Source: Paramecium octaurelia (taxonomy: Eukaryota > Ciliophora > Oligohymenophorea > Peniculida > Parameciidae). Taken from it: DNA of 64,000 nucleotides. Shown piece after piece: positions 47,487 through 61,096 of this stretch; the first letter of the stretch is position 1, and every line of letters begins with the position of its first letter. Location: the NCBI GenBank assembly GCA_905182995.1, contig CAJJDP010000055.1:62001-126000 (forward strand), given 5' to 3'. A program made the position numbers and the translations under genes. Below the pieces are notes generated by a model. That model did not search any database and was not told where the DNA came from. It saw only the letters and a list, made by a program, of their open reading frames with translations.

Positions 47487-48630
47487 TTATTGAAACTGAA
47501 GGAAATTTTGTATTAAACATAATAATTTTAGATAATAAATTAATAAATAGAATTCTTCCCAATATTATTCATGTAAAAATATCAAATGTCTCTAAAGTCC
47601 ATTGGCTCTTCAAATTTAGTTACTTGCAATTTAATGTTTAATAATAAAGAAATAAAGCAGCATTTCAAAAGGAAATAGAAAATAATAATAATTAAAAATC
47701 TGTAAATAAGAACTATGAAAATTATAGTTTTGTATTTCTAAATTTATAGTTATTTTGTTTGATTGTTGAAACAACAATATAATTTTCGTTTAAATGAATG
47801 GTGAACAATTTCAGTTTTCAAATTATTCTAAAGGCATATTCTAGATTTTTCATTTATTGGGAATAGTCAAGCAATTATAATCATTGAATGATTAATCACT
47901 AGAAAATATTTCATGAATATAACAATTAGATATTTTAATAGAAAAACAACCATAAACTTGAGATTTACAAATAAGAAATATTTCAGATTCCATATCATAT
48001 CTTCGTCGTTTTGTTATTTCAGATAGTTCATAAAGATCAAGCTAGATTTCAAATAGGTAAGGATTTTTAAAAATAGCAGTTTATATTAACAATGCTAATT
48101 TAAAGATTTTTAATAATATTTTTCATAAACTCTTTTTAGAAGGTAATTTAGATAACTTATTAAAGTTATAAATATAGGTGTTATAATCTCCTTTTCCTTC
48201 ATTTCTATGATTGGTTGAAACCTACTCCTGCAATTACTAAAAATTAATTAAGGTAAAAATTTGATTTTTGTGAAAAGAAGATTGGAATACAGGATTGATT
48301 ATAATCTTATAAATTCATGGGATGAGCATAGTCATTGTATAATAGATAACAGATGAGAGTACTTTATAGGCAGAAATGATCAAATATATTAATATTAAAT
48401 TAAACTATTTTATTTATATAAATTAATCTAATTGAGAATTTTATTAAAATTTGTAAATTATGATACTTTAAATTAACTGTTATTTATTTTTACTCCAAAT
48501 TAGATTTAATTAAGTTACAATAAACATGTTTTTAGTTAATCTCAGTTGTGTGAATTAAAAATTTAAAGAAAATCTGTGTTTTTAAATCATTAATATATTT
48601 TTTTCTAAAAACTCTTCTTTACAAAAAATA
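47487..48630. other. Long AT-rich intergenic region between divergent genes
   Basis: About 1.1 kb. Both strands have only short frames of low-complexity Asn/Ile/Lys composition. I see no RNA gene or repeat, and nothing I can support beyond two presumed promoters. Confidence 0.5.
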
Positions 48631-50562
48631 ATGAATAAATTTAATCAAGATAAAATCTATCAAGCCTCACAGCATGAAGAAATTACATCATTAATCTATA
48701 AAATAACTGATCGGTAGACAAAATTTGCAGAACTTCATAATTAGGTTGAGGAAAGCATTCAAAAAGTAATAAATGTGAGTTAGAAATAATTTGAAAAAGT
48801 TATGAAAAGGAAATAGAAAGAATTCAGGTAAATTCTACAGGATCATGACGAAAGGATAAAAAAAATCACAAAGGAATATCATACCTCTTAAAACAACTAA
48901 ATATTATACTAAAATCAAAAGAAATCAGAATATATACGGATCTTTGAGTCCCTGTATTATGAATATTAATAGTTTATAGCATTTTTTGATCATGATCAAT
49001 AGGCTGAAAATAGTAATTATATAATGATGATCTATGAAATATTAACAGAAAGTTAGGTATTTCACGAAGACTAGAGATTGAATGAAACACTTCTAAATGA
49101 ATACTTAAAGTAACATAAAATGAATAAGATTTTATCTCTTCATACTTCTCTTAAGTTGATAATACCCCAATTATAGAAGGTTGAGGAAAACCTTAAATTA
49201 TCAAAAATCAACAGCAAAAAAGGATAATATTTAAATACTCTTAATGAAAGGTTGAAAGTATTCATAGAAAATCTCAAATATGGTTTAAGTTAATTGGAGA
49301 TGTTTTTATCTTAAATTCAAGAGAACAATTAAGTCCAAAAAGAATTAGATACTAGAATTCATTCGAATTTGATCCTAATCAACTAATTATTAAAGAATCA
49401 TCAAGATAGAAAAATGACAGAATACGAAGATCTAAGCAAGACGAATGAGTAACTCATCAAAATTATTAATCGACTCTCTGATATTAACTATAAACTTAAA
49501 TTATAGTAGAAGTAGAACTATGAAGATGTATAACAACTGATGGAATTGTACTACCTTTAAAATGATAAAGCACCTTCCTTATAGCCATTATCCAGAAAGA
49601 GTACGATAAAAATAATTAAACCTATATCTTATTAGCGAACTAGAATCTTTTCAGAAACAAAAAAAGAAGTTCATTTTGATTTATCTTCTCGAAATTCAAT
49701 AAAAGAGATCAATCTTGAATCACAAATCCTCTATCAATCTCCTCTTATTATTTAACCTCAAATAGTCAATCAACCTACCATTACAGATGTATCTCTCTTT
49801 ACTTCTGGATAAAGTCTTAATAAAATCAAAACTTAAAAATATTTTGATAAAAATTGGACCTCAAAACATCAAACTAATGTGGATAAAAAAACTGCCATTC
49901 CAATTAAATGTCAATGTCCTCCCTAATGTTCATGCTAAGCTTTATTAATTATACATGTCCACACATGCAATAAGCAATTATATATCAATTCAATAGGTTA
50001 GCTTTTATGCTAATAATGCCTTTTCACCTAAAACATTTAGGACTATAGTTTCTATTGTCCTCATACAAGAACAAAAAATAAATTTAAAAGTAGCAAAGAT
50101 TTCTTAGAAGCGTTTTGGTAACACATTAAAACTTTGACTATGAATTAATAAATTGTTGATTTTTGGAATCACTTGTAATCAAGTTGCCAATAAATGTTTT
50201 AAACAAATCCATTTTCTACTTTGGAAATTCAAAATGTAATGAATTTTATTGCATTCTGTCCAGCATAATGTAAATGTAGCCATTAATAGAGCAGATAACA
50301 GTATCATTTATGCTAAAACTAACTCTATATAACATCTGATGGACTTGTTCATTGTAAAAAGTGTAATTTTAATGGGGATCCTAAGTAATATATATGTTAT
50401 TGTCCAGACATGAAAACATTCAATATTTTTAGAAGCGGGGAGGAGTTTGTATAGTCTTTGGATCTAATTCTTGAAATAGGAAATTAATAGTAATAATAGA
50501 AATTACAAAACTAATTTATTCAATAGTTAAGATAAAAAATTCCTTTTATTTTGTGGGAATGA
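48631..50562 (+). CDS. Coiled-coil and cysteine-rich protein, 643 aa, intronless
   Basis: One uninterrupted frame of 644 codons from ATG 48631 (MNKFNQDKIYQASQHEE) to TGA 50562, unusual here for its length without an intron. Residues 1-330 are coiled coil (SQKQFEKVMKRKQKEFRQIL, NEQLIKIINRLSDINYKLK). After a Ser/Thr/Pro linker, residues 430-600 carry about 20 cysteines in short CxC and CxxC pairs with histidines (CQCPPQCSCQA, CQQCLFTQN, FCPAQCKCSHQ, HCKKCNFNG, YICYCPD). This is probably a metal-binding module of unfamiliar spacing. There is no membrane segment. I do not recognise the family. Confidence 0.82.
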
Positions 50563-51454
50563 TAATGCCTTATGTTATTTGAATTATTATTCTTATTATT
50601 TATATAGAATCTAAAATTATTCTCACTTTTCTATCTTAAAATTATCTCTATATACCTTTATTAGTATATGTTCAAGTTTTGGATATATTTTTTTAGTTTT
50701 GAAAGTAGTATCTTACCAATTTTGATCCTTAGTTTACTTGTCAATATTATTTTATCGTAATTTAATAAGAGAATAATATTCAAATATTTGAATAAGTTTT
50801 AGTTCAAGCTAATGTATAATTTCGACTTATTTTTATGATAATTAAAAAATATACCATTAAATTATTTAATATTAAATTAATCTCTATCTAGTTAACAAAA
50901 ATGCAAAATTTGCATTATAATCGTTCAGTAAATTTTGAGAAATTTATTCATATAATTCATCAATCATTCATAAATCGCAAGATGCTTAGCGTTTCAAAAA
51001 TAATTAGTTTGTTATTTATTCAAGAAAATTTCAAAAATATTTTTATATAAATAACATTTTATTTATTATATTGTTATTGAAAAAATCTTATTTATACCCC
51101 ACTATAGTATTAATTATTATCCATTACTAAAATAGCCAAACATGAGCTATTAATATTAATTACATGATAATCTTTATGAAATAATTAATTAAATGTGAAT
51201 AAGAATTACAAAATGATAGAATTAAGAAAATTCAAATTCTATCATTTTAAACCTATAATTTCTTCTTCCAACACAAATGCATTTTAATGAATTACTTTGA
51301 TTAAATTAATTTAAGATTTCATATTTCTTTTACATTTTAATATTGCATATCATTATGGGGGTCTATATTACTATTAATTTATGAATTTATTTATATTCAA
51401 ATTATCAAAATAACATCAGAATAATAATAAATTCCTTAATTAATCAATAAAAAA
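50563..51454. other. AT-rich region between convergent genes
   Basis: About 890 bp, extremely AT-rich. One 56-codon frame (50668-50838, MFKFWIYFFSFESSILP, membrane-like) is too weak to call. No RNA gene or repeat is seen. Confidence 0.5.
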
Positions 51455-54091
51455 TCACATTATATTGCAATCTTCCTATTTTTTATTATCCGAAGTATTT
51501 ATTGATCTTTCTTTATCATTCTATCCATCTTATCCTTTGATTGAGGCTTCTAATCTTAAAGATTATTACTAAGATTATGCTGAATGATGATGCATCAACT
51601 TTTTATCAGTATAATTTTCAACCTTATCCAAGAGTAATCTCATGGCTTTTTCATGTTAAGCACTCTGAAAATAACAATTATAAAATTACTTCTCTAAAAA
51701 GTTTATTTAGTTATTCTCTTTTTAACAGTTAATCTATACTTCTGAATTGAATTTCTTTAATTAAATCTTCAATCTTTTTAAATAATTAGATAGCCAACTA
51801 TTCTTTTTCTTTATCCTCATTTTCTTTTAGAGCCTCGAACACATCAAATTGTCTCTCTAAATCTCTATTTTTAAATTCTTAAGATATCTTCTCTTGCTCC
51901 TCATTCAAATACTTTTATTTTTCATATTCTTCCTGTAATAATTTGATTAACTATTTTTATTCTTAACACAAATCTTGAGAATCCTTTAAATCCTTCTTCA
52001 ACTAATCATTTTCAGTCATCAATTTATCATTCCTACCATAAACAATTTCTAAACTTTCATTCATTTTCTTATATTGCATTTCCAGTCTCTCCCTATTTAT
52101 TTCCACATTTTTCTAATTGATCTACCTTTCATCTTACAATTATTATTCTAAGGAAGTAATCTACAATTGCAATGTGCTTATTGTGAACTAAGCCTCTTAT
52201 TGGAATCTTTTAGAACGAACTAACTCTAATTCTTATTCCCCAGTGGTTAATTTTAATTCATCGTAAGTCTCTTTTAATTCTTCTAAAGACTTTTCTGTTC
52301 TCCTTAACTTTTCTTCTAACATTTCATAAGATAGTTTTTCTTCATTTTAAGTTCTGGATCTTGTGCTGGTTCTTGATCTTCCAAGATTAGATTCTAATTC
52401 ATATTATAAATTATGATTTTCAAAAGCTAAATCAGTCAAAGTTTTGCTATTTTCTCTAACATTACTTTACAGTTTTCTAATCTCCACATTCTTAATGGAA
52501 ATTTAAGTTTGCGTTATCTATAATTCTTCTTCTAAGCCTTAGTACTTAGCTCTTAACTCTTAAATTTAGGCTTATAACAGTGCGATAAATTTAGATTAGT
52601 CACTTCCACCTGTATATGATTAATTTGTTTATACATTTTATGGCAAATTTTGTAGATCGAATAATTCTGATTTGATTTTAGACATTTCATTTTTTAACTA
52701 TTAAATTTATTGGTTTTGTTATTAATTTTCAGTTAATGTTAATTAATAAATCTTGTTTTGCTCTTCGATTTATTTCTTCAATCCATTTTTTTCATTCTCC
52801 AAAATTTCATATTTATATTAGAGTTCTTTGTATTGATCACTTGACAATATTTTATTTTATAGATATTTATCATCTAGAATGAAATTTGCTTTCTGTTCTT
52901 CTTAAATAAACGATTTAATTATCTTATCCTAAATCTTCTAATCGACTACTTCAAACATCTTCAATGATTCTTGCAATTCCCTAAATTCAACATTTCTTAG
53001 AATCTTTACAGCAAGTTTCTCATATGAAACATCAGCATACTTCTTTATCTCTTCAATTCTCAAAGAACAAATTGCTGTCAACCCTTTGGAGAATTCTAAA
53101 AAGTTGCCTACCTTAATACAATTATCAATCAAGAGAAAAGTGTTTTCAAAGGTTAGCGAATTAATTGATAAAGTCAATGCTAATTTCTAAAAGTCATGTT
53201 TTAAGTAAGATTATATTTTTTAGACATCTGAAGATTGGAGATGGAACACTGAATCCAATAATGAGAGTATGAGTTTTGAGTATTTTTTTATATCATAATC
53301 GTTTGATTTAAGGAAAGTGTAGTAAAGTTCTCTAGGGTACACTAATTCATAAAAATAGGACAGACACATAAAGGCTAATGGTTCAGAAGCAAAGCTTAAA
53401 AAGAATTACACCACAAGAATGAATTCATCATCAAATCCAAATTTAGGCTAAATCCAATATATACACTTACATGTTTGTTAAGAAATGCTTTAATGATATT
53501 GCAAATGGCATTTTAAATAGATGTGGCATCCTTCTTTTGAGTGATGTGATGATAAAATTCCTAAAATGAGTAATTGTATGCTTCACAGTAATCAACTAAT
53601 TTGCTGTACATATTGTTCATGGCATTTTTATATTTTGTAAATGCCATACTTTCAGAAGCATCTTAATTCATGAATTTATATTCAAATTGAGGATCATTTA
53701 AATTATCATAATAATCTTTTACAATTTCTTCGTAATTCTTTTTGTTATTCATCTATTTAAGCCATCTCTCGCACAGTGTGTCTTTACCAAAGGCAAGACT
53801 ATTGGATTGAATGAATTATCTCATTCTTGAGGATTCTTCATGACATAAATCACATTGTCTATGAGGTTTCTGATCAATGCTGGAAGCAGATTTATATAAT
53901 CCGATCTTATAGATTATTTCTTTATTTTGCGAACACGAATAACAAACAGCCCTTTTGCATCTCTTACATTGATGCTCCTTCTACAGGACACTAAAGTCCT
54001 TTTAACATATTTCACAGGACTTCTTTTTGCCTCTAATGTCTTAAATATTAATTTAGAAGAATGCTTTTTTAAGAGTAAATTATTTGTTCAT
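51455..54091 (-). CDS. FYVE zinc finger / TBC-like / coiled-coil protein, 862 aa
   Basis: Predicted endosomal Rab regulator. ATG 54091. Introns of 23 nt (53448-53470) and 25 nt (51665-51689) give 863 codons. Residues 20-95 form a FYVE-type finger: CEICQKDF, then EHQCKRCKRAVCYSCS (the basic ligand-binding patch before the third Cys), then QCDLCHEE. It lacks the WxxD part of the classic motif, so PI3P binding is uncertain. Residues 100-300 resemble the C-terminal part of a TBC RabGAP fold (IIKAFLNKHPKFGFDD, then FLSFASEPLAFMCLSYFYEL), but the arginine-finger IxxDxxR motif is not visible. Residues 390-860 are a long Gln/Glu coiled coil. This suggests a tether or scaffold rather than an active GAP. 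Confidence 0.78.
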
Positions 54092-54478
54092 TATTAATAA
54101 TATAAAGTGTGAAATTGAAATAGGTAATTTGATATAATATTTCAATTCTAGGTAAGTGAGACAAGTACTACAATTCTTTTTGTGTAATAATATTCTTAAT
54201 CTGAATAATAAAATAAAGATATTTGCTTAATTAAATTTAATAACTTTGTTTTAGACTTAATTTATTGTCCAAACTCAAATATGTGCTACGTTTGAATCCA
54301 AAGTTCAAGCTATACAAGGGAGGAGATAGAGAATCTAAGCATTTTCTGAGGAGAGTACTTAGTTAAGGCATGGTAAGGAGGGGAAAGAAAAACCGATATC
54401 AATTATTTATAAGAATGACGAAAGTGATTTAATTTCAATAATTCTAATAATTTATTTTCTTACAAATATTAAATAAGC
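54092..54478. other. Intergenic, divergent promoters
   Basis: About 390 bp between the divergent FYVE/TBC-like and RING genes. I see no ORF or RNA gene. Confidence 0.5.
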
Positions 54479-54949
54479 ATGAAGGAACAGGTTTAAAGAC
54501 AAACTAGATTTTAATCCAAGGCTGAATAATGTGGAATATGTTATAATGCAATTGAGAATTAAGTAAGAGATGTTTGAAGGTTTAGGGAGCTCTGGATAGC
54601 TGCAATCACTCATTTTGTTCAGATTGCATCAAAAAATGGTCTAATGTATGTAACCCTTTTCATTTTAGATTGAAAATACATGTCCACTATGTAAATAGAA
54701 ATTCACTTAAATTGAATTCAAGTGGAAGAGAGTATATTTTTTAAATTTATTCAGGTTCATTACAAAAGTCATAAGATCTCAAAGCCAAAATGTAAACAAA
54801 ACAAGTATCTGCCATAATATTGTAGGATTTATGTTAAAGATAAAAGTCAGTCTCAAAAGGAAGATCAATTTAGTGTCTTACTAGATCTTCTTATAGATTT
54901 CATCCTTGCTGATAGTATAAATATAATTAAACCATTAGTAAATGATTGA
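54479..54949 (+). CDS. Small RING-finger protein, 133 aa, three 23-nt introns
   Basis: Likely E3 ubiquitin ligase. ATG 54479 (MKEQVQRQTRFQSKAEQ). Three introns of exactly 23 nt (54563-54585, 54646-54668, 54732-54754) give 134 codons. The C3HC4 RING is complete: CGICYNAIEN, then DSCNHSFCSDCIKKWSN with the His/Cys crossing ligands and the hydrophobic E2-contact Trp, then TCPLCKQKF. The basic tail (HYKSHKISKPKCKQNKY) and acidic C-terminus are unrecognised. Very short for an E3, so it probably works with a partner. Confidence 0.87.
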
Positions 54950-55005
54950 AAATGATGTGAAAACCTTTAAATTTTTGTATATTATATATATATCTTTATT
55001 TAACA

Positions 55006-56459
<1,454 letters not shown>

Positions 56460-56490
56460 GAATTAATTTATTAATATAATAAAATATATC

Positions 56491-57460
56491 TCAATCTAAT
56501 AACTAATTGGCAATCCTTTCTAATTTATCAATGGCGTCACCCGTTTATTTCTTTTTATTTTTACCAGTTTCAATTATCTATTCGATAAATTTAATACTGT
56601 TAAGTTCTAACTATTAATTTTAACTCTTGCATTCATTGGGTGAAGAATAACTAAGATTTCTGATTTTGCTCCATCTCTTTTATGGAAATTGCTGAATTAT
56701 TTTTTTCGCATCTAATTTTTTCTTCACTTCATTCTATTAAGTTTTTTTGAATTTTCTAGTTGTTTGCACTAAGTCTTAATTGCACTCATACCTTCAATCT
56801 CCAAAGAAGAAGCTTCGCTGTTTTCTTGATTCTCAACCTCAACTTTGATTTCCTCATTGTTATGTTGTACTTTATTATAAGTTTCATATTTTGTGATATA
56901 TTGCTATCTCTCCTATGATCTTGCTAATTGTAGTAATCAAATACTTTGACTATGATTGTTGAACTCCTCCTACATTCTAACATAAGCTTGATCAATCAAA
57001 GAGTTTATTTTGTCTTTATTTTGTTCTTACTTCACATCATTGACTGTTTTTAGTAAGTGATGTTTCTACTTTAAGCTATGCAAGAAAGACATCATAATTA
57101 CCTTGAAACTGGAACTGAATCATCGAACACTTTGCCCTTATCAAACAAACCTAAATAATTAGGAGATTTTATTTAAATTGATGCCAATTAATGCCTTTTA
57201 ACCGTCTAAGGTTTTTCAACAACCATTGATTTCTAAACAGGTTTTTTCCTTCTTTTTTGAAAAGCAGCCTATAATTATTGATTATATCGTTGAATATTAT
57301 TCCTTAACGTTAATAATTCTATTGCTCGATTTGACTTAATTTACTTTGTTTGGACTTTCTCGATTGGATTAGGCACTGAATAATTTCTAATTTATTAAAT
57401 GTGTTTTTCATAAGTCTTGCACTCAAAGTCTAAAAATTCGTTTAAGCTACCAATGTTCAT
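56491..57460 (-). CDS. Coiled-coil protein, 299 aa, three introns
   Basis: ATG 57460 (MNIGSLNEFLDFECKTYEKH). Introns at 57076-57101, 56924-56944 and 56769-56791 (26, 21 and 23 nt) give 300 codons to TGA 56491. It is Gln/Lys/Asn-rich with several predicted coils (TVNDVKQEQNKDKINSLIDQ) and an acidic patch (EEIKVEVENQENSEASSLE). No recognised domain. It lies 31 bp upstream of the MAP kinase ATG, among the tightest same-strand spacings in the window, so the kinase promoter must lie within this gene. Confidence 0.75.
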
Positions 57461-57786
57461 TATTATTAATAATATATAAATATTTTTATATATCAATTCC
57501 ATTATATTTTTTGATGAATTTCATACTTTCATCATAAGACAAGTAGTTTGAATTGTATTCACCATTAAGCTTATACAAACATTTTTTATTTAATAATCAT
57601 GCTATTACAATGCGTTTAAGATTAGATTTCTTGAAATTTTATTAAATACTATCATAATATTACAAAGAATAAAATGTTGTCTCATTGAGTTAATATAAAG
57701 ATTAATGAATCAAATAATTATTTATGAATTTCTCATCAAATAAGACATCATAGGATGATTAATAAGAAAATTTATATTATAATTAA
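57461..57786. other. Intergenic, divergent promoters
   Basis: About 325 bp, AT-rich, between divergently transcribed genes. No further feature is seen. Confidence 0.5.
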
Positions 57787-60308
57787 ATGCAAAGTAATTG
57801 TATTTTGAAGCCACTGTAATTGCAACCTTAGGTAAGACCAGTTATTGTAATATAGAAACCACTGAAACCTTTGGCTGGAATGCAGCAAAATCTAAATGAG
57901 CATTTGAACAACATCAAGAACATCATTCCTTATCAATTTGTTGATAAAAGCAGTCCTCATATTACAATTTGTAAGATAAATGAATAAATTTGAGGTGGAT
58001 TGACTCCTAAGATAACAGAACAATCATTAAGACTAGTATGTGCAGAATATGGAAATGTTGTGAGTATCTCTTTACGAGCATACTATAAAGATGTTCAGGC
58101 CTAAATTGTAGCTAATGTTACATATGAAAATACCTCATCAGCATAGCATGCTTATATGGAATTGCAAAAGAAGGTAGAAAATGGATTTCATTTTCAACTT
58201 TAGTAAAATTTTAAATTGAGTGTAGTTATGGAGGTCCATGTTATCAAAGTACATCCAAAATAGTGAAAATAAAGTTGCCTAATCCATAGATAAGGGGAAT
58301 AATAGATAAATTGGCTAGACAAGTAGTGAAAGAAGGAGCACAATTTGAGCAGATGATTAAGTAAAGGGAGATAAATAATAATAAATACGCGTTTTTATAT
58401 TTGGTATGTGGTGATAGAGATGATCTTAGTAATCTGAGGAGAATGAGTATTACAAATGGAGAGTGTATTCATTTCAGAATGGTGATGATGAGAAGTAATG
58501 GAAGTAGGAACCCTATTATTTCAATTTGAGTGAACGCATTTACATTCCACCTGCAATAGAAGTAGAAGAGGCTCCCTCATTTGCCAAGAAGGAATTGGAA
58601 AAGGCTTAAAGTAAAGTGCAACATTAAAATCATAGTTACGACCAAAAATAAGAAGGCTCAATATTATGTGTTAGAGGATTAGGATAGATTGACACTTAGT
58701 CAGATGTTAAGGGAATTGAATACTTAGAAGTAATTAAGCAATTTAAGGATAGACATACAATAGGAAAGGCAATGGTGTTCTGTATTGACCATCAGAACTG
58801 CCCAGCAGATCTGATGTTGATTTTAGAGGATTCACTCTTAAATGATTCTCTGTGGTCTATGAAAGTATTTAGCTTATATTAATGTTAGCTTGCTCGTTTG
58901 TATTTGATTTCAGATATTTTGAATAACTGTAATCAGAATTTCAAGAGCTACATATAGTGGTGTTTGCCTAAGATTTTTAGTAATTTGGATCAGTTGCTGC
59001 CTTATAAAGAGAAAGTAATGTGTTATGCATATGATAAATAAAAGATTTTGAAATTGTTGTAATGTTGGCGAGAGTAGAATTTGTTTGACCAAAAGTACTT
59101 GAAGGGATTAGAGTTGTCCTTTTTGATGAAAGAACAGTCAATCCAAATTGAGAGCATCTCCTCATAGCTTTATAAAGTCGATGGTTATTTTATTGAAGGA
59201 AAAACTCGCTCATGTTGATGATGAGACACTTGATCGAATCTGCCGAATCAAGGGACTGTGTTCTTAGGGTCCTCGTGATACCCTAATCCAACGTTTAATT
59301 GAGCATAAGTTCTATAACCGAGCCAACCACGACGTCTCGCTTGAACAAGTGTCCAAATTTGTTCAAGTTTATCGTTACATCGTTGATAAGGTATTTGTGA
59401 TCTATACTATCATCAAATCAAAGGATCACTAAACTATAATATCATCCTAGAAGCAATCATTTACTACATAAATCCAAATGATGCAAGAATTTCTAAAACT
59501 CTTATAGAAGAGGTTAACATTATATTACCTTTAGATATAAAAATATTATAAGCAGAGACGGAGAGGAAATAGATGCAGTAGATGAAAGAATTTATGAGTT
59601 CAACAAACACATTGAGATCTAGAGAGCTGAGCGAAATCTCTATCTAAACATAGACGGCAAAGATCTTACTGAAGAAGACATCAGAACAATCGAGGATAAG
59701 AAGGTTCAGGTTGTCACCAATTATGAACTAACTTATCTACAACCAAAACCTCCTTTGCCTCCTCCTCCAACAGATCCAATTGAAGTAATATTATCACCTA
59801 GATTCCAGATTGAAGTCTAATAATATAGAGATATTCTCTTTTAAAGTGGATTGTATGATCCTTTCAAAATAGAGGAATTCTCTAAATCTAAAAGAGCTCA
59901 ATTGATTAAGGCTGATCAATTGAAGAAGGAGAGGGAGAAACAATTGCTACTGAAGTAACAATAAGAATAGAGAGAGAGAGAAAAAGAAAGAGAGAGGGAA
60001 AGGGAACGAGAGAGAGAAAAAGAGAGAGAAAAGGAAAGAGAAAGAGAAAGAGAGAAGGAACGTGAGAGAGAAAAGGAAAGAGAAAGATAGCGACATCATA
60101 GTAATTATATAGCATCTACGTTATCATAGGTCGTAATAACAAAAGAAGTAGTTCAAGTTCTGGATCAGACAAAAGGAATTAGAAGAAAAGGTTTGAAGGA
60201 AAATATGACCAAAAATATGATCAAAAATATGATTAGAAACATTATAAGAGAAGATCCAGATCAAGAAGCAATTCAAGAAAAAAGAAAGCTCAAAACAAAA
60301 AGAGATGA
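57787..60308 (+). CDS. U2 snRNP-associated SURP/SR140-like splicing factor, 779 aa, seven introns
   Basis: Predicted U2 snRNP splicing protein. ATG 57787. Introns at 57971-57994, 58249-58274, 58404-58429, 59177-59198, 59391-59423, 59513-59534 and 60101-60129 give exactly 780 codons. Domains in U2SURP order: RRM (CGLTPKITEQSLRLVCAEYG, then QIVANVTYENTSSAQHAY), SURP module (IRGIIDKLARQVVKEGAQFE, then YAFLYL), CID/RPR-like helical domain (ARLYLISDILNNCNQNFKSY), and a SAP-like segment (LDRICRIKGLCSQGPRDTLI). These are followed by an Arg/Glu tract at 59930-60090 and an RS tail (KRRSRSRSNSRKKK). The RS tail comes into frame only after removing the last intron, which supports the model. One intron begins GTCG instead of GTA. 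Confidence 0.9.
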
Positions 60309-60372
60309 GTAAAATATAATAAAGCATAAAAATATAATTACAAAATATATTTATTCATCAAACTTATTAATA

Positions 60373-60828
60373 AATTCTTAATTTGTTTTAGAATAGCTTA
60401 CTCTTGGTAAACGAATAGATGGTCGAGAATCAAGTCTGGGGGAAACTAGAGTATCATCAAATTTAATTAAGGTATTCACTACAACCAGTGCCTCTATTAT
60501 GACACCCAATCCAATAAGACCATCAGAACGATTCCTTAAATTTTATCTGAATTTATAGGTATTGAGAGATATCGGTTATATGCACAATCCAATTAAATTA
60601 GGCATGAAAATAGAAAAAAGTAATCAAAGGATCCAAGTATCAAATTTATAAAATGAAGAGCTCTTGATACTGAATCTTTATGTATTTTTGTCTGAAAAAA
60701 ATGTTTGGTCAATAGATGTTATTGTAGCTTTAATTAATAATGATGGAAATCTCTTAGATGCCATTTATTTATGCTTCATTTTTGAAGACCTTAAGTCAGG
60801 TGATTAATTAAAGCAATTATATAATTGA
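60373..60828 (+). pseudogene. RRP45 (EXOSC9)-like exosome RNase-PH subunit, damaged or mis-modelled
   Basis: RNase-PH-fold core subunit of the RNA exosome ring. Seen: FVLEQLTLGKRIDGRE (the RxDGR start of the fold), LGETRV (the LGkTxV strand), then PNPIRPSERFLKFYLNL, and EKNVWSIDVIVALINNDGNL, which closely matches the family VWxIxVDlxxLxxDGN segment. No ATG is available in this frame. About 20 residues between DGRE and LGETRV that the family always has are absent, and TGA at 60826 falls well before the usual C-terminus. A later open stretch (about 60930-61035, ILNDTQDIQQLKDEILQKYQ) resembles the C-terminal DPNxxEE region, so more exons or frame breaks lie between. Best read as a decaying duplicate. 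Confidence 0.55.
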
Positions 60829-61096
60829 ATTCTTAAATGAAATATTAAAAATAGTCATTAATGAAAACAACTAAATTGTTTGAGCATTTATAAATAGAAT
60901 GTATATTACAGTGTTATTGATTGATTAATTAATATAATATATGATTTAATACCCAAGTGATATCAATATTTTTTTAATTCTTAATGATACATAAGATATA
61001 TAATAACTAAAAGATGAAATACTACAAAAATACCAATACTTTGCATTAGATGTAATCATATATTTTCATTATTAAAAAGACAACAAACACAACCAA

